This document shows positions 46,901 through 55,863 of a stretch of 64,000 bases of DNA, piece by piece. How positions within the stretch are numbered: position 1 is the stretch's first letter; the number at the start of each line of letters is the position of its first letter. The stretch is from Ascidia mentula (taxonomy: Eukaryota; Chordata; Ascidiacea; Phlebobranchia; Ascidiidae): assembly GCA_947561715.1 (NCBI GenBank), contig OX387203.1, positions 7,998,001 through 8,062,000 of the forward strand, in the 5' to 3' direction. Made by a program: the position numbers and the translations under genes. The notes beneath the pieces were generated by a model. That model did not search any database and was not told the DNA's origin. It saw only the letters and a list, made by a program, of their open reading frames with translations.

Positions 46901-49900
46901 CGAACGTCGGATTTCAGAAGGAAGACGTGCGGGCTTGCTACATGCATTTCATTATGTTTTTCATCATGTTGATCACCATCGTTTATGCTATTGTTCAAGG
47001 TTCGGAAAATCACTAATCACTGTTAATTTCATATATTTTAGCAGCAACGCTGTTTAAATCAACAGAAATCTAATGTTTTTGTTGCTGCCAGGCATATTGT
47101 AACTTAATAATCTGTTCTTCTGGCAAAGATAAAACGTAACTTTATTCACCGACGTTTCGCCTGTTATTCAACAAGGCTTCCTCAAGGTAAGGCGAAACGT
47201 CGGTGAATAAAGTTACGTTTTATCTTTGCCAGAAGAACAGATTATTAAGTTACAACAGAAATCTGTTTGCTGGGAACAAACCCGTCAATCTACTTTTAAA
47301 TCGCTCGGTTATAAATTAAAGAGCAGTTTCCGCCTCGGGCAATATACTGGCGTGGTCTGACGTGTCCTGTTTACCATAAGCCCAAACCACCACACTTTTC
47401 CATTCAAATGAATTCCAATTATCTGCTTTTCCTATTAGCGACAATGCCAACATTTACAACTTTAAATTACAGCTAGTATTGCCAAGGATGTAAAGTTCTA
47501 CTTCTACTACATGTACATGATTGGTATGTCTTGGGCTCTTATCAACATGACACCCTATCTGATTGTGGTAATCTACTGCTGGTACCGCGTGCGAATCCCT
47601 GGCTTGTTGGTCGCCTGCTTTAGGAACGTGCAGCTTCTGCTTCGTCTGGTTTGCGCCGCCCTCATCATGGTGCAGGCGTTCACAACTCGAAACTTGACTG
47701 AGAACTTTACTTGCCCTCACACCTACACTGGACAGCTTGGTAAGTTTCTTTGTTATTTTTTTCCCCAGAATTGTCGAAAAAAATCAAAGAAATTCGTCAA
47801 TATAGATTTTGTGATAAAATACAGTGTTTTCCACTACATCAAATAACTGACGCAATAAAAAAGTGGTTGCCTTACTTCATGTCTGCCAACCTTAAACATT
47901 TACCAACCTGCTCGTGTCATTATTATCATACAATATTCTTACAGGAGTGAGCCGACTCACTATGGTACAGACCCAGGACGCAGCATCAAAACTTATGGTC
48001 AACAGGAATGCTTTCTGGTTGCTCGGGTTAGAAGACGATTTCTACACGATGCAGCAGATCAAGCAGTCTGCATGCGAAAAGGATGAAGTCCCTATCATTG
48101 TGTTTTTCATGCATCCTTCTCAGGGCCTTGCTCTTGACCAAGAAGCAGGACATTACATGCCCGAGCACAGAATTGGTAAGTTGCTACAAATATTGAGAGG
48201 CCTTGACCGCAAGTGGTAGAAAACAAAGCCACCGATAACCGCAAAGTCCAAGTCGAAAATTTTTTGACGCAAATTGTAAAGAATAGCATTTTTACCATTT
48301 TGTTAATTTGTTATTTTGTTGTTAAAAAATTTTTAATTGAATGTATGTGATATCTATTATTGGTTTCGACAAGTCTATGTGTTATATTCTCAACACTAAT
48401 TCGTATATATTTGATGTTTCCAGACACGTGGGAGGAATACGACGAAAAAATGACCAAGTACGCCGAGCATTTATCGGATGTGCCGTCATTAATTGTGATG
48501 GAACCATCTCTTCTTATGCACACTTTTAATTCGAAGACGGAGTATCACAATACAGAATATCAGGTAAACCCATTTTTTCTTATTCATGACTTCCATGACG
48601 CAGCAGTGTTTCGTGCTTTCGCATGTTAAGCAAAAAACACTCCCCTACATATATCCAAAGGTTGCCTTAATATTTCATCTTGATTCAAAAAAGTGGCCGA
48701 TCCAGCTAGGCTGCAATGCGTTGGCTACTATGCCAGTAAAACTATCGACGCATAAGGTAAATTTAACGGTTTAATAATGGAGTTGTTACGATCTACAGGT
48801 TGCATTTGCTCAGCGTGTCGGGAACGTTGTTAAAATGTTTCCTAATTCGTGGGTCTACGTGGACGCCGGGAACGCCATGTATCTACAATGGCAAGTCAAT
48901 CTGGATCATATAATAGGAGTGATGAAAAACATGCCACAAAATATACGAGGCTTCTCCATCAATGTCGGTTCTTTCGTGAACAGCACCTTTAATCAACAGT
49001 TAGCGGAAGAAATTCATTGTCAGACAGGACTTCATTACATCATAGATACATCTCGAAATGGCGGTTCTTTCTCCGACAGGTAAGATTTGTGTTTGTTTTT
49101 GGTAAAAGTACTGCCTAAATTTTTTTGCCATTTAAATTGACGTAGCATATCGTTGCGATTTTCTTTGTGATAAACAGTTGGGTTGCTTTTTGCTCTTTTT
49201 GCATGCGTGCTTGCGTTAGTCACAAATAAGTGTGCTCCATCAGTTGGTGTTTATTTTACCAATTTTGTTCTATATTTAGATCTTTGGAAGAAATTAACTT
49301 GTGTACATATGATCCACCAAACGTCATTAACGGCAGCAGACCAATGTGGATGCAAGGGGCAGAAAGAAAGATTCTTAGTCAAGTGTCCAATCAAGGAGCG
49401 GCTGCAAGTGACGTACAAGAGACCGCAACGGAAGGTTGGTTATTGCCGTTTATTTCATAATAAAAGTTTCAACAATTCGGTGGCTCAACAATTCCAAAAG
49501 AAATAAACTTTTCCCAACGGCGACGTTCTAATGACATATGCTTTGGCTTAGGAGTATGACAAATCAAACTGAAATAGAATTCGCAAAGCTTCTTCGAAAG
49601 TAAAGAAATATGTTATGTTGCTGCAGCTTCCAGTCATATTGTATTTTAATTAATCTGTTCTCCGAGCACAATTAAACGTAACATTTATTCACCGACATTT
49701 CACCTACTTTACACCTTTGTGCCAAAAGAACAGACTAATTAAAATAGAGTAATATAATTGATACGAACTTTTAAGTTAGCGACACCGCAACAATAGGCGA
49801 CAGTGCGTCGCGACACATCACTTTGGAACTTCTGCTCTACAGTACATTATTACCGAATTAAACACGACTTGGTGTTTGCGTCTTGCTTACTTGTCCTGAT

Positions 49901-50830
49901 GAAGGTTGATTGCATAACGACCGAAATGTCGACCAAACTAACAATTATTTGCCAGAAGAAAATTAAGTTATTGAATATTATGGCTGGTAGCGACAGCAAC
50001 AAATTATGAAAATAACAGTTAGATAAAAAACAATATACGCTGTGTTTTAAATTTTTTTGTATTTTGTGCAGCAACCACTTTACAAAGGAAAAGGCGGTGG
50101 GTTTTGTCCGCCGGCAATACTGGAAACGAGCCGATTCTAGGTGAAGGACCAGCTGCTGGTGCTGGTAAGCATTTCTTGTATATAATGCAACGATCCATCC
50201 CAAGACCAAATACAGTTGCCAGTGGAAGATCTATACGTTTTTTGAACATTTCCAGTATATTTTGTTGTCATTAAATACTTAGTAAAATGTGAATTATAAT
50301 TAAAATAGCTGTAAATTATTGGACACTCTGTATTCTACCAAACCATATTTGATCGATATTGAAGCTAAGGTATGGCATGAGGCCTTTTATGGCTGTGCAA
50401 TCCCGCTTAGACAAAAAAGGAATACATAAAATTTGTTTCGTGTTTGAGCATTGGAGTGTAGTGGCCATTTTGTAAACCTTTTTGTGGCCATGCCTTCAAG
50501 ATAGCAAGTAACACATTATTGACATTTGCAGTAAACACTGAAAACACGGAAGACTATGCTGGCACCGGAGGTAAAGCTGGAGGCACAGAATATTATGCAT
50601 ACGATTACGAAGGCGCTACCACCACCACTTTGTGCAAGTCTCAGGATGAAAGTGGACTTGATGCTTACACGTGGGTCAAAACACCAGGAGAATCGGATGG
50701 TCGAATGTTCACAGCTGGTACTTACCATCCTTGCTTGATGAACCACTTTTCTGAATGCAGCGAGACCTGTCCTCAATATGTGGCAAAAGTATCTGGAGAA
50801 TTTCAGAGACAAGAATCCTGTTCATGCTAA
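37934..50830 (+). CDS. CesA: Cellulose synthase fused to a GH6 domain (tunicate CesA)
   Basis: 27 exons in one frame, 1537 residues: 37934-37960, 38501-38605, 39615-39676, 39842-40052, 41233-41329, 41559-41608, 41684-41752, 41942-42054, 42397-42472, 42694-42867, 43109-43279, 43442-43522, 43753-43882, 44209-44453, 44685-44915, 44988-45089, 45155-45297, 45493-45648, 45860-46611, 46847-46999, 47473-47739, 47945-48175, 48424-48563, 48799-49079, 49280-49434, 50072-50164, 50532-50830. Residues 1-540 are Ser/Pro/Arg-rich with coiled-coil exons. Two membrane spans (about 555-614) precede the GT2 core: VLDDG (678-679), FDADF (742-744), TPQFFYN, TED (833-835) and QRSRW (871-875). More spans follow to about 1130. 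The GH6 domain holds VDAGNA, IDTSRNGG and WVKTPGESDG. It makes tunic cellulose from UDP-glucose at the epidermal plasma membrane. The gene family came to tunicates from bacteria. AATAAA is at 51286-51291. Confidence 0.97.
39497..39533 (+). repeat. Intron repeat, copy 1
   Basis: TAGGCTGCAATGCC then TGGGCTGCGAAGCCTGTAAA. In intron 2 of CesA. The 5' GATCCAGC part seen in other copies is missing here. Confidence 0.8.
40107..40151 (+). repeat. Intron repeat, copy 2
   Basis: GATCCAGCTTGGCTGCAATG followed by CCTTGGCTGCGAAGCCTGTG. In intron 4 of CesA, about 55 bp past the exon 4 donor. Confidence 0.85.
42186..42230 (+). repeat. Intron repeat, copy 3
   Basis: GATCCAGCTGGGCTGCAATG followed by TCTGGGTTGTGAAGCCTGTA. 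In intron 8 of CesA. Confidence 0.85.
47060..47264. mobile_element. Foldback element with perfect 64-bp arms, in CesA intron 20
   Basis: 47098-47161 and 47191-47254 are exact reverse complements over 64 bp, separated by a 29-base loop. The 12-bp direct repeat CAACAGAAATCT at 47060-47071 and 47253-47264 brackets the element and looks like a target duplication. The inner arm holds GGCGAAACGTCGGTGAATAA. Related ends occur at 8321, 49618, 49905, 52681 and 63675. It has no coding capacity. Perfect arms imply youth or ongoing arm conversion. Confidence 0.88.
48699..48742 (+). repeat. Intron repeat, copy 4
   Basis: GATCCAGCTAGGCTGCAATG followed by CGTTGGCTACTATGCCAGTA. In intron 23 of CesA. The second half is the most diverged of the four. 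Confidence 0.8.
49618..49755. mobile_element. Degenerate foldback element, in CesA intron 25
   Basis: Arms around ATTTTAATTAATCTGTTC (left) and GTGCCAAAAGAACAG (right) are imperfect inverted repeats. The interior holds TTATTCACCGACATTTCACC, matching the arm of the 47-kb element. It is older than that copy by its mismatches. Confidence 0.7.
49905..50000 (-). repeat. Fragment of foldback-element family, CesA intron 25
   Basis: Contains TTTGCCAGAAGAAAATTAAG, then GGCTGGTAGCGACAGCAAC, the family end in reverse orientation, and an inner ACCGAAATGTCGACC like the arm tip. It lies directly after the 49.6-kb copy. Confidence 0.55.
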
Positions 50831-51285
50831 CGATAACGTCCACTAGCGGCGACTAGCAATTAAGATAAGCGTCGACATGGTGGCGCTACTGAGCGCCCAT
50901 CGTCGGATTGAAGATTGATTGGAAACATTTCTGTCTACCAGTATCGCGAACAATATGTGAGGCTGTTACAATATCGTGCGTTTTGTAAATAGTGCGACGT
51001 GCTTATGCATGTATTTATTTTACTGTGTACAATTTGTTGAGATTATGAGGGCTTAAGTGAGGGAAACCAAACCAGAAAAAACATTGTCGATTTTGCTGGA
51101 AAAAGTCACACAAACAAGTCACTTACGTTGCACTTATCTCAGCATTACAACGTTTAGAAGTTTGTGCCTATATCTTCTGTCTTGCATTTTGCATCATTTT
51201 TGTGTTTTCTGTTCACGATACTCACACTGGGCCAATATTAATTGTTTTCTTGCACCGTTTCACTCGAAACGTTAACGCGAATTCG

Positions 51286-51291
51286 AATAAA
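51286..51291 (+). terminator. CesA: CesA poly(A) signal
   Basis: AATAAA, 456 bases past the stop codon, the first good signal in the 3' flank. Its surroundings (51237-51300) recur in decayed form at 51686-51745. Confidence 0.6.
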
Positions 51292-51460
51292 AGTGGTGCT
51301 GTATTCTGCAAGTAGTAAGTGTAGGTTTGGGCGTGGCAAATAACGGGTAATTAGTAACTGTTTAAAACTTCTATTATTTCGAAAATCGTTTTTTTTTATT
51401 TCGCTAGCTTCAACGAATACCTTATACCATAGCTTCGCATTACACGGAGTTTTGCTCTTA

Positions 51461-51745
51461 GGCGATAAGGATGTGCAAGTACTTACGAAACACTGGTATG
51501 TTGGTTGCTTGCTTTAAGAAAGTATAATTCTTCTTGGTCTGGTTTTACCAGTCGTTCATGTAGTGCAAGCGCACATAACGCAAAACTTGGACTTAGTTGT
51601 CATCACTCCGACACTACATGGCATGCTTGGTAAGATGGACAGTACATACCCAAGCAATAGGACTGGTAAGTAGCATGTGTGTATTTTAGTTGTTCTTTTG
51701 TGCCGTTTCATTAGAAACTTTTTTAGCAAATTCGAATAGAGCGGT
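51461..51745 (+). pseudogene. Relic of a second, tandem CesA copy
   Basis: Three colinear pieces resemble CesA. 51461-51629 matches exon 21: AAGGATGTGCAAGTACTTAC near its start, then, after an internal deletion, CTGGTATGTTGGTTGCTTGC and TTCTTGGTCTGG, ending CATGCTTGGTAAG with the exon 21 donor kept. 51641-51665 (ACATACCCAAGCAATAGGAC, then TGGTAAG) matches the last bases and donor of exon 22. 51686-51745 (GTGCCGTTTCATTAGAAAC, AAATTCGAATAGAG) matches the CesA 3'UTR at 51237-51300. Order and strand are those of CesA. The frame is broken and most of exon 22 and all later exons are gone. It is a dead remnant of a duplicated gene end and starts about 170 bp past the CesA poly(A) signal. Confidence 0.8.
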
Positions 51746-52680
51746 CTTGTACACATCGTCCTTTATATAGTCTTATGCCGAATAACAATTTAGGTAAAGG
51801 CTATTAAATGGACTATTAAAAACAGAATTAGTCCCAATATTTTTCACGGTTGAATGCAATCAAGATGAAAGTTATGTGTTGACATTCAGTCCTTGCATGT
51901 GTGTTCTAACAAGCCATAATAGGCACAGCAATTTTGGCTAAAAATACAGTTTTTTTTTTCTTTCGCCACATCGTGTCAACAGAGCAACATAAATAAAATA
52001 CAAAAAGTGCAACAAATTGGGAAAGTCTGCAAGAGGTACTAAAATAATCAGATACAAAACAAAATACAAAACAAAAAACTATCAATAAAGTGCCGTTTAC
52101 GCAGTAATTGTAGATCTTCAACTTCCAAATCGAATAATGCTTGTAATTTTCATGTGTTGTTAGTTGGTTGGTCAGTTACAGGTTGTTTACAAAGTGTTCC
52201 ACATCTAGCATAATTAATCATCCATTCGTTGTTGCCTATTCGCTCGTAAATTATCATCCTTGGCCTTTGCCGCTTTGTTCCCGGACCTACAAACAACATG
52301 TTTCGAGCTCATGGTCAAATCTTTCCAGTGTTAATTTAAACAAAATGTCTGTGAAAGTAAGCCGCGGAGAGTGTACACTGTTTCGACCTATAAGGTCTCG
52401 TCAGTAAAGCTCACTGATCATTACGTCATTTTGCTGAACTGTTGGTAAAGATTATACGCCGCTTCTTTTAGTTTAATTTGTCAATGGTTTCTTTCTACAA
52501 AGGCTGTCATTATTGATTTGATAAAGCCGCGTTATTGATCAAGAAAATGTCTTTGGATAGCCAGTAGTTTTTTAGCATACAAAATAAACATATAGTTTGA
52601 GAATCACATGACTTTGTGGTTATAGTTCTTGAAACCGTATTTTGTGAGATTTTCCCCTCAAAGTTGGCCCTAGAGATTGT

Positions 52681-52741
52681 ATTGCCGTTGCTGCATATTA
52701 TATTTTAAATAATCTGCTCTTCTGGTACAAATAAACGTATA
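52681..52741 (+). repeat. Foldback-family end forming the alpha-arrestin C-terminus
   Basis: GTTGCTGCATATTATATTTT, then AATAATCTGCTCTTCTGG and AAATAAACGTATA match the ends of the elements at 47072 and 49618. The stop codon and last twelve codons of the alpha-arrestin lie inside it on the other strand. Confidence 0.7.
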
Positions 52742-55700
52742 TAAAAAATGGCCCTACTTTCGTGTGAAGGATTTTCAGAAAAACTGGACGCTTGGTAACC
52801 GGGGTTAACGATTCCGTTGCCTGGAACTGGAAATTCCACATCACTGTCCGAATCTGAACTTGATTGGTTTCTGCGGACTGTGGAATGAAGGTTGTCCATG
52901 GAACTTTTAGGTGCAACTGTGCAGGATAGCAATAGGTTTCACCTTGGTTTTGAACACAAGCATGCCCTATGTCCACATTGTTATGCACAAATAATTATGT
53001 TGGTTAATTTAACGTGATATTCCTGTGTGTAATTCAGCACTACCTCGTGTACATTATCGGAAAATGAATGTTGTTAAATATAAGAGGAAAACAAAAAGAT
53101 AACCTTCTTCAATGGACGACGCAAAATCCGGGGAATCCAAATCGGATCTGGGCGCCGGTCGCAATATTGATCCTTTAGGAGGCAAAGTGGGCATTTTTCG
53201 CATTAATGCGCAAAGGGGTTCGGGGTACGTTCCAATGATAACAGGCATTGTGAGAATGAGATCCTCGTAGAAGGACGGAAGACAGATTATGCACTGCGGT
53301 TGAATTCAAATATTTGTACAAGATTTGACAAAATAAAGTGTGCAATAGATAAACTAAATGTCTTTTATATTAGATTTGATAAAATATAATAAAATGCAAA
53401 CAAAATATGCAGAAAATCTTGTTTTAAAAACCGAAAGACAATTTTTCCTTTTTTTTGGCGAAATTCCTAAAATTTATCTACATTAAAAAGGAATTTTTAA
53501 AAAGTCATTTCCAACCTGTATTTCGTATTTCATAGACATGATATCACCACCGGTATCGTACGTGGGTGCAGTCGCGGGTACGGGAATTTTTTTCAACGGC
53601 ATCGTATACGGACTTCGATTAGATGGGATGATGATCTGGTGAAGATCGAGTTCTTGGACAACTGAACGCTGATAGGAATAACCAGCCCCGCACACAATAG
53701 ACACAAGTTGCAGAAGTTTCAGGTTAACGCCGGCAATCTCACTTCCACTGTGAACAAACACTTAAATTAAACAAATTAATAAACGTGCCGTATCAGTCTT
53801 TATATGAATACAAACTAAATTCTCTTGAATAGGCACTCTTTTTACACCTGACGAGGGGAACTCGCGAAAGCTAGTGTATTTTTTGTAATACAAAAGTCAG
53901 TCTTTTACAAAAGAGTGCCTAATCAAGAGAATTTAGTTTAAATTATACAATAGTCGTATGTCGTAAGCAGAGCCGATTTTGCGTTAAACTTACACGACCA
54001 TTTTTCACAGTATCGCTAAATTGGCTCTGTTGAAATTTCTATTACCGTTGCATGCAAGCATATGTGTCGGTCTTGTTAGGAATAACGACTCTTAAATAAG
54101 CGAAATCCTAACAAAATGGTTTGGGAAAACGCATTTTATGAACATATAATTCTGACAGATTGTCCAAAACAAATGATTCCATATTCAATGCGTATTTAAA
54201 CAAACTAACTACTATTTTATATTGAATGGGGAAAATACATCAGAGGAACAAATGACCAGCAAACGTAGCAATAATTTGTTAAATTCAACGCGACGAAGTC
54301 ATGATATGGTGGGAAAAATATATAATGACAAGAAAGCAACCTGTTATTAGCGACAGCCATTTGAACAGATATCTCTTCTCCAGGTACAAAAGCTCGTTTA
54401 TTCAGAGCGATCCCAACTTCAATGGATGGGTAAAGACAACAGCAACACATCATGGCCCGAACGCGATGGTTCAACTTCACTTGATTCTGCACAAAAATTA
54501 ACCATGACGATATTTTTAACATGTGGCATAACGTCTTTTGAGTAGGACTATGCATAGATTGCAAGATATTATGCTGTTTTCATGATAAATTAAGGATATC
54601 GGCAATATATCCTTATTTTAATGGTTACAGTTTTAAATATTTACACTTAATGCAATTTAATATTTCATATTTGAACATAAAACCTTTTTGAACACCGCCG
54701 CCGAACCTTTTGAAAAATTTGTTTCGTATTAATGAGATTTTAGGTTTGAAAAGAAGACATCTGGTGTTAAGATCAACAAAATCTCACCAAATTTGAAGCG
54801 GTGACTTCTCGAACAGTCACAATGCTGAACGTCTTTTCGGCGCTCAAAGAAATCACGCCATCCTCCCAATTTCGCCGTAATGTCGCTTCCACCTTTTTGC
54901 CAAAGAATCGTATGCGGTTACTGTGACTTATGCATTGCAAAACAATCTTTAAAGGAAAAAGATGTGCAAAAAAAACAGAAAAGTCGCAATATTTCGTGGC
55001 AATACTCGAAATGTTTCTTGAGGTTGGCGTATATGTTTCCAAACTTCTGTGCTTCAAATTAGTGATTAGTGACTGTGGTTTTTCGCCAGTTAAATTAACT
55101 TTCTACCGGTACGAGTATGCAAACCACATGTTTTTATGCTTTGCCAGGCTTTGTCAAACTGTATCGTCGAGTTCTACTTATCTATTCATCTATATATATA
55201 TATTCGGCCGTATACATCATCAATCAATCTAAATTGTCGACTTAACAGAGGCACAAAAGCGAAAGTGAGGCAAAAGGTCACTGCACGCCTGCATGAAACG
55301 GTGCAAAAGTTCACAGATGCTATGTTACCAGCATGTGGGCAACTTCACGGTTAAGCAACACTGCTAAACATACCGAGTATCGTACAGACGCACATGACGA
55401 TATTCCGACGTGAGAAGGAGGAATAGGACTCGGAAGTCGATGTTTAAAAGGAATTCGAATTTCTCGTTCGTCGTTATCCGATCCAGTATCTGTTTCAAAA
55501 AACAGGCTTTGAAAAAATACATACATTAAGACGATAGCAGTTTTTTACAATGGTACGTTTAGAGAGCCTTGATAATTTTATACACACATCAACCTCACCG
55601 CTGTGATTCAGGACCTGTCCAGTGCGAAAAACAAGATAGGTTCCCTGTTGATTGTTTTTGTTCATGATTGTCACCCGCCCTCTCCATTCCAGTTCAATGC

Positions 55701-55863
55701 CTGAAATCCATAACGTGCGTCAGTTGCCAAGCAACGATTCCGTAAACACGGACTTACCATCCGACCGCGATGACTTTTGGGATATGACCACCACGTGACC
55801 TGTAACGCAATCTCCAGGACGAAATACAGCACTTTTATGTGTAAAGTGAATTTCGATTGGCAT
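52705..55863 (-). CDS. Alpha-arrestin (arrestin domain-containing protein, ARRDC/TXNIP type)
   Basis: Eight minus-strand exons, 55758-55863, 55599-55700, 55390-55489, 54788-54920, 54341-54486, 53516-53747, 53104-53263 and 52705-52916, give 396 residues, the normal ARRDC length. The arrestin-N domain starts MPIEIHFTHKSAVFRPGDCV and holds GIELEWRGR and FGKKVEATLRRNW. The hinge has CCCC, then arrestin-C follows with NKRAFVPGEEISVQMAVANN, LKKIPVPATAPTYD and MPVIIGTYP. Family members are adaptors that link membrane cargo such as receptors and transporters to ubiquitin ligases and endocytosis. The usual C-terminal PPxY motifs are not seen; the tail is acidic (SSSDSDSDVEF) and ends IRLFVPEEQII, encoded by a repeat fragment. 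The exon 3 donor (GC|GTCTGT) is the weakest boundary. Which vertebrate ARRDC it matches best cannot be decided. Confidence 0.92.
53812..53939. mobile_element. Foldback element of a second family, in an alpha-arrestin intron
   Basis: Arms of 31 bp at 53812-53842 (AAACTAAATTCTCTTGAATA...) and 53909-53939 are reverse complements with a single mismatch, around a 66-base centre containing CCTGACGAGGGGAACTCG. It lies in the intron between the exons at 54341-54486 and 53516-53747. No coding capacity. Confidence 0.75.

Noticed and set aside
47162-47205. Hammerhead-like GGCGAAACGTC phrase in the 47-kb foldback element.
   Set aside because: The CUGAUGA half is absent from the loop, so no catalytic core can form.
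53844-53876. Possible hammerhead ribozyme in the foldback centre (CTGACGA ... GAAAG).
   Set aside because: The bases that should stay unpaired in CUGANGA would be used in the only good hairpin, and no proper stem II with a matching cleavage triplet can be drawn.
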